Positions 25,780-36,355 of a stretch of 64,000 nucleotides of DNA are shown here, one piece after another. Below the pieces are notes generated by a model. The model was not told where the DNA came from. It worked only from the letters and a program-made list of their open reading frames with translations, and made no database searches. Where the stretch lies: contig NZ_CP150274.1 of assembly GCF_037977055.1 (NCBI RefSeq), positions 1,240,001-1,304,000 of the forward strand, read 5' to 3'. The position numbers were made by a program, and so were the translations under genes. How positions within the stretch are numbered: position 1 is the first letter of the stretch; the number at the start of each line of letters is the position of its first letter. The stretch is from Paenibacillus sp. FSL K6-1096. Its GTDB lineage: Bacteria > Bacillota > Bacilli > Paenibacillales > Paenibacillaceae.

Positions 25780-25809
25780 ATTATAATAGTAATCGTTACG
25801 ATAAGTCAA
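25780..25809 (-). promoter_or_regulatory. znuA promoter with embedded Zur operator
   Basis: Minus strand: TTGACT (complement of 25804-25809), 18 nt, TATAAT (complement of 25780-25785). The spacer contains TATCGTAACGATTACTA, close to the Zur box TCGTAAT-N-ATTACGA. A repressor bound here would block RNA polymerase. zur itself lies at 28542-29003. Confidence 0.75.
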
Positions 25810-25835
25810 CCGCAGATCTGTAAACCGCGCTGCCG

Positions 25836-25876
25836 CATAGCGCAAGCATCCCCGCAGCTTTTGGGCTCGCGGGGAT
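25836..25876 (-). terminator. Hairpin after metG (weak terminator)
   Basis: Inverted repeat ATCCCCGC/GCGGGGAT with a 13-nt loop, about 30 nt after the metG stop. No clear T-run, so termination is uncertain. Confidence 0.4.
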
Positions 25877-25903
25877 ACTCTGAGTTCGTTATGTGGGGGA
25901 AGC

Positions 25904-27943
<2,040 letters not shown>

Positions 27944-27961
27944 TTATCCTAACTTTGACGC

Positions 27962-27994
27962 AAAAAACTCCCGCCCCGATTATGGGGCGAGAGT
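27962..27994 (-). terminator. Regulated terminator of the metG T-box
   Basis: Stem CTCCCGCCCC/GGGGCGAGAG in plus-strand view, with a run of six T on the minus strand; competes with the antiterminator that includes 28002-28011. Confidence 0.88.
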
Positions 27995-28245
27995 AACCTC
28001 ACGCGATACCACCCAACATTCCCCGGCTCCTCACAGAGCACAGGCTTCGTCAGTTCCATGCGAACTGTCCATTAACGCTGGAATACGCCGTACTCTTACG
28101 CAGGCAGAGGCTTCCGGGCCTGGCGCTCGAATACAGTTCCTCCCGGACCATATTCAATCTGGCATCCCATACCGGCTCCCAGCAGCCCCGGCTCTCTGTA
28201 ATGGTTGTCCACATCTACTCATCCGTTCCTCGGAATATACTTATT
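27962..28245 (-). ncRNA. T-box leader of metG
   Basis: The minus-strand leader carries the T-box core TGGTATCGCG (complement of 28002-28011), which pairs with the tRNA acceptor end in the antiterminator, directly before a strong terminator hairpin (27962-27994, CTCTCGCCCC/GGGGCGGGAG plus TTTTTT). Upstream lies Stem I with an AGAGAG-like bulge; a possible AUG specifier reads GAATATGGTC near 28150. Uncharged tRNA-Met is expected to prevent termination. The 5' limit is inferred from the promoter. Confidence 0.88.
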
Positions 28246-28251
28246 ATTCAA

Positions 28252-28280
28252 AATATACCCATCGGCACGCCCCGTGTCAA
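28252..28280 (-). promoter_or_regulatory. metG promoter
   Basis: A perfect -35 TTGACA (complement of 28275-28280), 17-nt spacer and TATATT (complement of 28252-28257). It overlaps the last codons of yidD. The expected start site, about 28245, sets the 5' end of the T-box. Confidence 0.8.
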
Positions 28281-28540
28281 GTCGTCTGCACCGGCTTGTC
28301 CCCGGAAGAGTGCCCTTTGGCCGGCGGCACGGGATCAAGCCCACCCGGATGAAAGGGATGACAGCGGGCAATCCGCCTGGCCGCCAGCCAGGACCCCTTA
28401 AGCGGCCCGTGCACTTCAATCGCCTCCAGCGCATAGGCGGAGCAGGTCGGATAGAAGCGGCAGGTCGCCGGCTTCAGCGGCGAAATGAACTTGCGGTAGA
28501 CCCGGATCGGCGCCTGTACCGTTCTTCGCAGGTCAGCCAT
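28277..28540 (-). CDS. yidD: Membrane protein insertion efficiency factor YidD
   Basis: 87 residues from ATG 28540 ([21 protein letters not shown]), with GAGGG 8 nt upstream. The motif [15 protein letters not shown] and the later [18 protein letters not shown] are diagnostic of YidD. It associates with the membrane near YidC and aids protein insertion. It starts 1 nt after the zur stop codon, which points to translational coupling. Its 3' end contains the -35 of the metG promoter. Confidence 0.92.
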   Translation of the reverse strand: MADLRRTVQAPIRVYRKFISPLKPATCRFYPTCSAYALEAIEVHGPLKGSWLAARRIARCHPFHPGGLDPVPPAKGHSSGDKPVQTT

Positions 28541-28541
28541 A

Positions 28542-29003
28542 TCAGTGGCCCTCTTTGGCGTGGGAGAGTGCGGCAGCTTCTTCTTCTCTGCCTTGCTCAC
28601 ACTCCTTACAATAACCGAACACCTCGAATTTATGCTTGACGACCCGGAATTGATCCGGGGTATCCGTTAGATTCATCGGACAGAATTGGATGGGGTACGT
28701 CTTCATGCACTGCAGACAGATCATATGATGGTGGTGATGGTCCTCGCTGCAGCTGGCCTTGAACTTGACGCCTTCTTCAAAAACAATCTGCTCCAGTACG
28801 CCCAGCTCTTCCATTACCCGCAGATTGCGGTAGACCGTATCGAAGCTGAGTCCGCTGTACTTGCGGCCCATATGCTCATATACATCCTTCGCCGACAAAT
28901 ATCCCGTATTCTCGCCGAATAAGCGGGCAAGTGTCTTGCGCTGATCGGTGATTCGCAGCCCCTGCCCCGACATTGCTTCTAATATTTGATCTGTCGATAG
29001 CAT
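28542..29003 (-). CDS. zur: Zinc uptake regulator Zur (Fur family)
   Basis: 153 residues with the Fur winged helix ([20 protein letters not shown]) and metal-binding domain. It resembles B. subtilis Zur more than Fur or PerR, with [15 protein letters not shown], an FCPM segment and [12 protein letters not shown]; the C-x2-C pairs form the structural zinc site. Zn-Zur would repress zinc uptake, including the znuA promoter 3 kb away. Start ATG follows AGGAG at 8 nt. Assignment to Zur rather than another Fur paralogue rests on sequence and genomic context. Confidence 0.88.
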   Translation of the reverse strand: MLSTDQILEAMSGQGLRITDQRKTLARLFGENTGYLSAKDVYEHMGRKYSGLSFDTVYRNLRVMEELGVLEQIVFEEGVKFKASCSEDHHHHHMICLQCMKTYPIQFCPMNLTDTPDQFRVVKHKFEVFGYCKECEQGREEEAAALSHAKEGH

Positions 29004-29121
29004 TCGCTCATCTCCTAATAGTATAGGTCGTTTGTATTGCCCTCTCTTTATAATGCCCCAAAAGCAAGGTCCCCGTCAATAAAGCCTGTTGCTCAGTGGC
29101 CAGCGGGAATTACAGGCACAG

Positions 29122-29160
29122 CAAAGCGGCAGCCGTTCCCTGAGGAAGGCTGCCGCATTT
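29122..29160 (-). terminator. Terminator after the stalk/PKD-like gene
   Basis: Stem GCGGCAGCC/GGCTGCCGC with a 13-nt loop, then TTTGCTG on the minus strand. It lies shortly after the stop at 29175. Confidence 0.7.
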
Positions 29161-29174
29161 GGGATATATTCAGT

Positions 29175-31481
29175 TTACTTCTTGGCCGGTAGCGGCGTGA
29201 AGACGAAGTTTACTGGCAGATTACTGCCGGAAGCGACGGTGAAGACCATCTCCACCCGGCCTTCATATTCTCCAGTCCGGTAAACGACTGCGTTCATGTC
29301 GGACTTGTTTAACTGCCCCTTGTTCGGCAGATTTACAATTGTACCGTTCACCAGCACTGATCCCAGATAACCGCCGCCGCGCGGATTGAAGGTGATCAGC
29401 GTGTTCGCTGCTACACGGTCCAGAACGATTTTGTACAATACACCGAAGTTCCCGGAGTTTGAGGCGGTTGTCCCGGTCATCGGATCAATGCCGTCCAGAT
29501 TCAAGTCATTCTTGTTGTCGCCAAGGATCAGCTTGGATTGTGTAGCACCCACCAGATCCGTTACATTCATGATTCGGGTTGAATCCGGATAGGTTCCCCG
29601 GTTGTGAACGCCATCACGGTCAAGAACAGGCAGATATGGCAGCTCAGCGACCGGGTCTTTGCTCTCCTCCACCATGACTACGTTATACTGGACCGGCAGA
29701 TCACTGAACAGATCCGCGCTCAGCGACATTACGTCTTTCGGCTTCATGGCAATTTTGTTAAGGTCTGTCATAATCGGCAGGCTTTGCCCCGGCTGCAGGG
29801 TAATCTGCGATTGGGCGAGACCGGTAATCATAGAATTATAGTACTTCTCAACCGACACCTTACCAGTATATTCAGGCGATGTAACCGGACCGGCAATCCC
29901 CAGATACTGGGTCGTAATGGTTGTCGGATACAGGTTATTGTTCGTTGCGATCACATAGAGCTTCTGTCTGGTGGCCATATTGTTCATATGATGCACCAGG
30001 AATCGGGTATTGCCTACAGAATTCTCGCGGTACAGAACGCCTTCCGTATTTACAGTCTCAGGACTGTTACTGCGGATGAGCGTGTAGCCCTCGGAAGAGA
30101 GATTGTACGGCAGATTCGGAAGCCCCGGAATCAATCCGCCATCCATGCTGATGATATCGCCCGGAGGGGTGAACAGCTTCGTCACTTCATCCTGTGTATA
30201 CAATTGCTCACTGGTAATATTAATGATCTTCTCGGCAGTACTGGTGAGACCATGCTTATCTGTTACTGTCAGCTGGATGGGTACAGGCCCCGGAGTGAAG
30301 TAGGCCAGCGCCCGGTTATTCCAGGTGACGGTCAGCTCTTCATTCTCAGGGTCATAACTGGTATCTGTCAGGATAACCGGCTCACCCATTTTGTACTCGT
30401 CCTTATCGGTCGTGAACTGGGCTACAGGCGGCTGGTTGGGCTGCAGAACCTGGATCGTCACCGGATAAGGATCACTCCACATATTGTTGGCATCGCGTAC
30501 AGAATAGGTGACTGTATAGAAGCCCGGCTGATCATACATGTCCTGCTTGTTGTCGCTCCACCGTTCTTCCACAATCGGCGTGCCGTTCGGCGAAGAACTG
30601 GAGGTCACATAATTAACGATCGTCTCCCCGGCATAGATTTCCTTCGGCGACACGGTGAAGGAAGCGGTCGGCTTCGTATTCAGCGACAGGATTACCCGCT
30701 TCTGCACATTGTCAACCGTGTAAGGAATGTTAAGCGCATAGGTTATGGAAGTCAACGGGACCATGAAGGTGCCTTTGAATTGGTAAGCCGGGCCTTTCAT
30801 GGTGAACTTGGTGCCGTTGACCGTATAAATCTTGCTGTCGGTCTTGAAGCGCATGATGCTGGTGCCTTTGGTTACAATAACCTCTTTGGTTTTGTAATCA
30901 TACGTGAAGGCTACTCCAACCATCTCCACCATCGCACGGATGGACACGTAGGAGACTCCGTTCTTGACGGCCATCGGCTGATTGGCCGTATACGGTACAC
31001 CGTTGCGGAACATCTTGTTGCTGTTCATCATCAGAATCAGCTTGCCTGCCCCATCTTCTGGAGCAGCTATTCCTGGAGTTGGTGTAGGCTGCGTGAATGG
31101 AGTCATCGCCGGGTCTTCGGTTGGTACAGTACCGTCAATAGTACCGTCTGCAGGTGCTGTAGAATCGCCGGGAACGGCAGTTGCTGCCGGAATTGGTGTT
31201 TCTGCAGGTACCGTAATCCCCTCTACCGGTGTTGCTTCAGGAACAGGTGTCGGCGTTGGTGTTGGCGTTGCGGTCACTGAACCTGCAGGCGTCTCCGTAA
31301 CCAGTGGAGGCAACGGGTCTGTGGATTCAGGCTGAAGCTGGGTTGCTGCGGTATTCACCGCTGAAGCAACACTCCCTGTTGTTGTTGTCTGCGTGCTGAC
31401 TGGTGCTGCGAATGCCGGAACCGCTGCTACGGATTGCGTCACAGCCAATACGGCCACCAAGAACGTTCTTTTCAAATTCAT
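29175..31481 (-). CDS. Large secreted stalk-domain protein with PKD-like region
   Basis: 768 residues from ATG 31481 (MNLKRTFLVAVLAVTQSVA), with AAGGAG 7 nt upstream; in-frame residues farther upstream are unlikely. Signal peptide (about 1-26), then a long Thr/Pro/Ala-rich low-complexity stretch (about 30-145), a copper-amine-oxidase-like stalk domain (about 150-265), two PKD-like beta domains (to about 430; NQPPVAQFTTDKDEY, then SYDPENEELTVTWN) and a large C-terminal domain of unknown type. It is probably cell-wall associated. No enzymatic motif was recognised. The ECF-type promoter upstream suggests envelope-stress control. Confidence 0.75.
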   Translation of the reverse strand: MNLKRTFLVAVLAVTQSVAAVPAFAAPVSTQTTTTGSVASAVNTAATQLQPESTDPLPPLVTETPAGSVTATPTPTPTPVPEATPVEGITVPAETPIPAATAVPGDSTAPADGTIDGTVPTEDPAMTPFTQPTPTPGIAAPEDGAGKLILMMNSNKMFRNGVPYTANQPMAVKNGVSYVSIRAMVEMVGVAFTYDYKTKEVIVTKGTSIMRFKTDSKIYTVNGTKFTMKGPAYQFKGTFMVPLTSITYALNIPYTVDNVQKRVILSLNTKPTASFTVSPKEIYAGETIVNYVTSSSSPNGTPIVEERWSDNKQDMYDQPGFYTVTYSVRDANNMWSDPYPVTIQVLQPNQPPVAQFTTDKDEYKMGEPVILTDTSYDPENEELTVTWNNRALAYFTPGPVPIQLTVTDKHGLTSTAEKIINITSEQLYTQDEVTKLFTPPGDIISMDGGLIPGLPNLPYNLSSEGYTLIRSNSPETVNTEGVLYRENSVGNTRFLVHHMNNMATRQKLYVIATNNNLYPTTITTQYLGIAGPVTSPEYTGKVSVEKYYNSMITGLAQSQITLQPGQSLPIMTDLNKIAMKPKDVMSLSADLFSDLPVQYNVVMVEESKDPVAELPYLPVLDRDGVHNRGTYPDSTRIMNVTDLVGATQSKLILGDNKNDLNLDGIDPMTGTTASNSGNFGVLYKIVLDRVAANTLITFNPRGGGYLGSVLVNGTIVNLPNKGQLNKSDMNAVVYRTGEYEGRVEMVFTVASGSNLPVNFVFTPLPAKK

Positions 31482-31629
31482 TGTACGACTCCTTCTGCTC
31501 CCATTTGTAGTATATAAGGCAGTCTCTTCATTACCTTCTCTCCACCTTATATTCCCCTCAAAAACGTGAACCGCCCTCTTGATGAAGGCAGAATGTTTTG
31601 CCACGTTCATTTTACAAAACATAGTATTA

Positions 31630-31655
31630 GACGCAACGAACCCCGAAAAGTTTCA
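31630..31655 (-). promoter_or_regulatory. ECF sigma-factor type promoter
   Basis: Minus strand TGAAAC (complement of 31650-31655), 16 nt, CGTC (complement of 31630-31633) followed by TAATA. This matches the canonical ECF pattern of Bacillus sigma-M, sigma-W and sigma-X. It would produce a leader of about 140 nt before the 768-residue protein. Confidence 0.7.
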
Positions 31656-31736
31656 TTTTGTGTAAAAGAAAATCGGTAAATATCTCCACCTCACATCCCC
31701 GGGGAGAATCGGGCGGACAGATCCGGTCCGGCAGGC

Positions 31737-31771
31737 AAAAAAAAACGACCGCCCCGCCAGGGACAATCGTT
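31737..31771 (-). terminator. Terminator after the response regulator
   Basis: An 11-bp stem ACGATTGTCCC/GGGGCGGTCGT (with G-T pairs) on the minus strand followed by a long T-run. Confidence 0.8.
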
Positions 31772-31787
31772 GTTCTCAGCTTAACAT

Positions 31788-32576
31788 TCAACGGGCTTCC
31801 GCTTTGTGCTTGCTGCGGTATTCCTTCGGGGTCATTCCCGTCTGCTTCTGGAAGACCTTGGTGAAGTAACGCCGCTCCTGATACCCTACGCCGGAGCTGA
31901 TCGCGGTGATGCTCTTATCGCTGCTCGCCAGCATGAACTTGGCCGCCTCAATCCGCTGCTGGGTGACATACTCCACGAAGGTCATGGCGAAGCGGTTCTT
32001 GAACAGCAGGCAGAAATAGCTGCTGCTGATCCCGATTCTATTCGCCACCTCGTCGATGCCCAGATCCGAGTGAAGCCGCTCCGTGATGTATTGAGCGGCC
32101 TGGTGCATAAGCTGCTCCGGTGTTTTTTTGGCGGAATCCTCAGCCGGAGGCATCTCCTGGAACAAAGGAATGCTGTTATACAGCTTATCCTTGTATTGCC
32201 TGCTGCGGATACGGGCACCGATCTCCCGCACCTTGTCGCCAAGCTCCCCGTAATGAATCGGCTTGCAAATATACTCCTTCACACCCAACCGGATCGCTTC
32301 CCGGGCGTAATCGAACTCCTGGTAGCCGCTGAGCAGCAGCACCTCGCTCGTAAGCCCCATCTCCCGCAGCTTGCCGATGAAGGTCAGGCCGTCCATCACC
32401 GGCATCCGGATATCGCAGAGCACCAGGTCCGGCGGCTGCTTCTCCGCTATGCCCAGTGCTTCCATCCCGCTGCGGGCCATCCCGGCCACCTCCATGCCCA
32501 TGTCCTGCCAGGGAAGAACCCGGTTAAGATTATTCAGAATCGGCGCCTCATCGTCAACTAATAATACCTTTAGCAT
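31788..32576 (-). CDS. Response regulator, receiver plus AraC-type DNA-binding domain
   Basis: 262 residues from ATG 32576 (MLKVLLVDDEAPILNN). Receiver domain residues 1-120 with the phosphoacceptor aspartate in LVLCDIRMPVMDG, then a short linker and two helix-turn-helix motifs (about 160-260). It overlaps the upstream kinase gene by 23 nt. Together they form a YesM/YesN-type two-component system that probably regulates the adjacent sugar transporter operon. Shorter than the second such regulator here (442 residues). Confidence 0.92.
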   Translation of the reverse strand: MLKVLLVDDEAPILNNLNRVLPWQDMGMEVAGMARSGMEALGIAEKQPPDLVLCDIRMPVMDGLTFIGKLREMGLTSEVLLLSGYQEFDYAREAIRLGVKEYICKPIHYGELGDKVREIGARIRSRQYKDKLYNSIPLFQEMPPAEDSAKKTPEQLMHQAAQYITERLHSDLGIDEVANRIGISSSYFCLLFKNRFAMTFVEYVTQQRIEAAKFMLASSDKSITAISSGVGYQERRYFTKVFQKQTGMTPKEYRSKHKAEAR

Positions 32577-34407
32577 AATGATCTTCCCCCTGCCCGTATT
32601 TAGGGATGATGCACTGGATGACCGTTCCCTCACCCGGACTTGCACAGATAAAGATGCCGTACCGGTCGCCGTACTCAATCCGGATGCGGTCTGCGACACT
32701 GCGTACGCCCAGTCCCCGCCGCTCCAGATGAATGCCCTGCCCCGGCTCTTGAGGCGGCTTCTGTCCGGCCGGATCGTTCACCATATACTGGAACATGGAG
32801 AGCTGGGCCGGGGTCATGCCGATTCCGTTATCCTCAATCCGCAGAATCAGATTGCCTTTGTTCTCCCAGACCCGCACCCGGACCAGACCCTTATAGCTGA
32901 TTCCCTCGAAGCCGTGCTGAATGCTGTTCTCCACCAGAGGCTGGAGCGTGAGCTTCAGAATCCCGCAGCCCAGCAGCTCATTTGGAACCTCCAGCTCATA
33001 ATCGAACAGATCCTCGAACCGGAACTTCTGGATGTCCAGATAATTGCGCAGATGCTTAATCTCTTCCTCCAGCGTAATCTCATCCCTGTCCTGAATGCTG
33101 ATCCGCAGAATGCTCGCCAGCCGGTAGACCATCTCACTGACCTTGCGCCCTTCATTCTGCACGGCCAGCACATTTATCGATTCCAGAGTGTTGAACAGGA
33201 AATGCGGCTTGATCTGGGCTTGAAGCACCCGCATTTCGGCCTGATTCTTACGCCGCTGCTCGATATGGACCCGGCTAAACAGCGTGTTGATTTTGTCCAT
33301 CAGATCATTGAAGCCCCGGGCCAGCAGCGTCATCTCATCATTGCCCTTCTCCTCAACGCGGGTGCTGAGGTCCCCGTCCTCCACCCGGCGCATGAAGCGG
33401 ACGATCACGGCGATACCGCCGGTAATCCGGTTCATGAAGAACAGGTTGAAGATGACAGCGCCCAGCAGACACAGGAACATCACTACCACAAACCAGCGGG
33501 CGAACACCGTCACTTCATGAGACAACGTGCCCCAAGAGGTCACGGAGACCAGGCTCCAGGGATAATCCTTAAGGTGATAGACCGACAGGATGCTTTTCTC
33601 GCCGTCGAACTGGGTTCTGAAGCTCTGGAAGCCGGGCTTGAAGACAATCTCCTTCGTCGTGAAGCTGCGGAAATCCTGTCCGTCCAGCTTGCGGTCGGGG
33701 TCCAGCAGAATCATCCCGTCATCATTGACCAGCATGAAGGACACCTTCTGGTTGCTGTCCCCAATTTTCAGATTGCGGAAGATGGATTCGAACTCCCAAT
33801 TCTTGATCTGCACGACCAGAATCCCGATGTTCTGAAAGAAGCTAAGCTCCTTAATCAGCCGGATTTGCGTGAACACCGCTTCGGTGCCGGTCAGCTCAGG
33901 ATATTCATGCGGAGCCAGCCATTTCGGCACCCCGTTCAGCTTCATTACCTCTTCGTACAGCTCACTACCCTTGAACTTGTCGTAGGGCAGCGTGCGGAAA
34001 TTCTCTTTGGTGAAGACCGATACAATCTCTGAGCTGCCTTTGCCGTTGAAATTGTACAGAAAAGCGTAGCTGATCGACGGATGATTATAGAGCAGGCTCC
34101 GGAAATTGCGCTGGCTGGCATTCAGGCTGAGCTGCTCGGCATCGGTCAGGTCCTGCTTCGACGGATCATCTGCACTGAGCGCCATGTGGAACACCGAGGT
34201 GGCAATGCCGTTGTCGGTCACATTGTTCATATCCTTGAACACATTAGAGATGCTGTAGCTGATTGCCTTAAGCGAATATTCGGACTGCTCGCTGTATTTC
34301 TTCTCAATCGAATTATAAGTCACGAAGAACATAATCATGCCAAGAATGAATAAAGGGATGATAATGAGGCCTAAGAATGCCGTAAATAATCTATAGCGCA
34401 GATTCAT
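32554..34407 (-). CDS. Sensor histidine kinase (YesM type)
   Basis: 617 residues. Two membrane helices (about 7-30 and 285-308) flank an extracellular sensor domain of the dCACHE type; a HAMP domain follows, then the His_kinase domain with QIKPHFLFNTLESI (phosphorylated His about residue 400) and an ATPase domain (EDNGIGM, GLGVRSV). It is co-transcribed with its regulator and the ABC genes upstream. It probably senses an extracellular sugar or the binding protein; the ligand is unknown. Confidence 0.92.
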   Translation of the reverse strand: MNLRYRLFTAFLGLIIIPLFILGMIMFFVTYNSIEKKYSEQSEYSLKAISYSISNVFKDMNNVTDNGIATSVFHMALSADDPSKQDLTDAEQLSLNASQRNFRSLLYNHPSISYAFLYNFNGKGSSEIVSVFTKENFRTLPYDKFKGSELYEEVMKLNGVPKWLAPHEYPELTGTEAVFTQIRLIKELSFFQNIGILVVQIKNWEFESIFRNLKIGDSNQKVSFMLVNDDGMILLDPDRKLDGQDFRSFTTKEIVFKPGFQSFRTQFDGEKSILSVYHLKDYPWSLVSVTSWGTLSHEVTVFARWFVVVMFLCLLGAVIFNLFFMNRITGGIAVIVRFMRRVEDGDLSTRVEEKGNDEMTLLARGFNDLMDKINTLFSRVHIEQRRKNQAEMRVLQAQIKPHFLFNTLESINVLAVQNEGRKVSEMVYRLASILRISIQDRDEITLEEEIKHLRNYLDIQKFRFEDLFDYELEVPNELLGCGILKLTLQPLVENSIQHGFEGISYKGLVRVRVWENKGNLILRIEDNGIGMTPAQLSMFQYMVNDPAGQKPPQEPGQGIHLERRGLGVRSVADRIRIEYGDRYGIFICASPGEGTVIQCIIPKYGQGEDHYAKGIIS

Positions 34408-34434
34408 CCGCCCATGCTCCTGACATGAATAAGG

Positions 34435-35265
34435 TTAACCTTTCACACTGCCTGCGGTAACACCTTCAATAATTTTCTCCTGAAGGACGGCATAGATCAC
34501 AATGACCGGAACTACGCTGTAGACAATGCCCGCTGACATCTGCGCATAGTTCATCTGATACTGGTCGCGGAACTGGACCATCCCCACCGGGAGCGTGCGC
34601 AGCTCGTCATTCGAGAGGAAGTAGTTAGCCAGCAGGAACTCGTTCCAATTTCCCAGGAAATTAACAATGAATACTGTAACCATGGCAGGAACTGTCAAAG
34701 GTACAATAATCTTAGCAAAGATACCCGGAGCCTTCAAGCCATCCATGACCGCAGCTTCTTCAATTTCACCGGGCAGTGACCGCATAAAGGCCGCCAGAAT
34801 AATAATCGTGAACGGAATCGCATTGGCGATATAAGGGATAATCAGCGCCCAGTGGGTGTTCAGGATGTGCAGCTTGCGGACAATGGTGTAGATCGGCAGC
34901 ATCAGCGCGTTGTTGGGAATCAGCATCCCGACCAGAATCAGCGAGAACAGCAGCTTGTTCCAGCTGCCGTGCCGCATCCGGGTAACCGCAAAGGCAAACA
35001 TCGACGCCAGCAGAATCGACACCACCGAGGCCAGGATAGAGATATATAAGCTGTTGAAAAAATAAGTGCTGATCTTCGCGTTCACCCAGGCTTCCACATA
35101 GTTAGAGAATTCCAGGCTCTTAGGAATCCCGAACGGATTCAGCGCAATCGCATTATTATCCTTCTTCACCGAGGAGAACAGGACGAAAAGAAACGGGAAC
35201 AGAACAACGACCAGATAGCCCAGCAGGGCAATATGCGGCAGACTTTTCTTCAGGGCGCGCGGCAT
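34435..35265 (-). CDS. Carbohydrate ABC transporter permease (MalG-like)
   Basis: 276 residues, six membrane helices, and the EAA loop EEAAVMDGLKAPGIFAKIIVPL. It overlaps the upstream permease gene by one base (TGATG), a sign of coupling. With the next gene and the solute-binding protein it forms a CUT1 sugar importer. No ATPase gene is present, as is common where a shared MsmX-type ATPase serves many importers. Confidence 0.92.
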   Translation of the reverse strand: MPRALKKSLPHIALLGYLVVVLFPFLFVLFSSVKKDNNAIALNPFGIPKSLEFSNYVEAWVNAKISTYFFNSLYISILASVVSILLASMFAFAVTRMRHGSWNKLLFSLILVGMLIPNNALMLPIYTIVRKLHILNTHWALIIPYIANAIPFTIIILAAFMRSLPGEIEEAAVMDGLKAPGIFAKIIVPLTVPAMVTVFIVNFLGNWNEFLLANYFLSNDELRTLPVGMVQFRDQYQMNYAQMSAGIVYSVVPVIVIYAVLQEKIIEGVTAGSVKG

Positions 35266-36149
35266 CAGTATTCAATCCTTTCCGTTCGACGGGCGAAGAG
35301 CAGCTGATAGAGCACTGTTACCACAAGTGTGAACAGGAAGATCAGCACAGCAATGGTATTGCCGTACCCATACTTGAAGTTGGTAATCGCATATTTGATC
35401 ATATAGGTGGCCATCACCTCGGTTGAACCGGCCGGACCGCCCTTGGTCATGACAATGACAATATCCGCTGCCTTCATCGCTCCCGCAATGGACAGCATAA
35501 TTACAACTGAGATGATCGGGACGATCAGCGGAAGGGTGATACGGGTGGCGCGCTGGAATCCTGTAGCCCCGTCAATGGCCGCAGCTTCATCCAATTCTCC
35601 GGGAATAGAGAGGATCGCGGCCAGCACCATTACAATATAGAAGCCGGTCCACTGCCAGGCGTTCGTAATCAGGATCGACAGCATCGCGAACCGTTCATCC
35701 GACAGCCAGTAAAGCGGCTCAATGCCGACAAGGCCCAATATCCGGTTGAATAGTCCGATGTTCGGCTCGTAGATGAAGCCCCACAGAATGCCGATTACAG
35801 CGGTCGACATAATGGAAGGCATGAACACAGCCGTCTTATACAGCCCCTTCAGCTTCTTCACATTGGCAATCAGCAGCGAGAACAGGACGATCAGCGGCAC
35901 TTGAATACATACAGAGAACAGAATGAACCACCCGTTATTTTTGACAGAGATCCAGAAGCGCTCATCCCCCAGCGCCTTCTCGTAGTTGCTCAGCCCCGTA
36001 TATTTCACCGTATCGGATACACCATTCCAATTCGTGAAGCTATAGTAGATTGAACTGAAGATGGGATAGATGAAGAACATAACGAACAGGATCAGGGCCG
36101 GAATAACGAAGAGAAAGAACACCAGGGGATTTTTTAAGGCCTTATTCAT
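35265..36149 (-). CDS. Carbohydrate ABC transporter permease (MalF-like)
   Basis: 294 residues with six membrane helices and the EAA motif DEAAAIDGATGFQRATRITLPL. It begins after GGAGGTAGTC and 206 nt downstream of the solute-binding protein gene; between them lie a hairpin and the second copy of a structured repeat. CUT1 family; substrate unknown, probably an oligosaccharide. Confidence 0.92.
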   Translation of the reverse strand: MNKALKNPLVFFLFVIPALILFVMFFIYPIFSSIYYSFTNWNGVSDTVKYTGLSNYEKALGDERFWISVKNNGWFILFSVCIQVPLIVLFSLLIANVKKLKGLYKTAVFMPSIMSTAVIGILWGFIYEPNIGLFNRILGLVGIEPLYWLSDERFAMLSILITNAWQWTGFYIVMVLAAILSIPGELDEAAAIDGATGFQRATRITLPLIVPIISVVIMLSIAGAMKAADIVIVMTKGGPAGSTEVMATYMIKYAITNFKYGYGNTIAVLIFLFTLVVTVLYQLLFARRTERIEY

Positions 36150-36181
36150 GACTACCTCCAGGTTGCTAAGACATCATTCTG

Positions 36182-36238
36182 CCCCACAATGCGGGGCTAT
36201 AGCTTCGAGGCTTACTCAGGTACTTTGCGGGGACTCCG
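36182..36238 (-). repeat. 57-nt dispersed structured element, copy 2
   Basis: Hairpin CCCCACAATGCGGGG (36182-36196), then a 23-nt block (36212-36234) identical to 148-170, with the same 30-nt offset as copy 1. Alternative pairing CCCCGCAAAG with CATTGTGGGG on the minus-strand RNA has one mismatch. It lies about 33 nt before the permease start, inside the transport operon. Confidence 0.7.
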
Positions 36239-36302
36239 AAATCTATATCTCACAATTGGAAACGGCTTTGCCGTATCGTGTGTGCAACATTTTATCCTTC
36301 TA

Positions 36303-36340
36303 TTTTTAAAAATGCACCCTGGAGCAAGCACCAGGGCACA
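36303..36340 (-). terminator. Attenuator-like hairpin between binding protein and permease genes
   Basis: Stem TGCCCTGG/CCAGGGTGCA followed by TTTTTAAAAA on the minus strand. Such hairpins often let the solute-binding protein be made in excess over the permeases. Confidence 0.6.
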
Positions 36341-36355
36341 TCCGGTTAAGATCAT

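Larger units (their letters stand above)
31482..31787. other. Intergenic region before the stalk-protein gene
   Basis: No gene. It contains the ECF-type promoter (31630-31655), a 140-nt leader, and the terminator of the response regulator (31737-31771). Confidence 0.7.
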
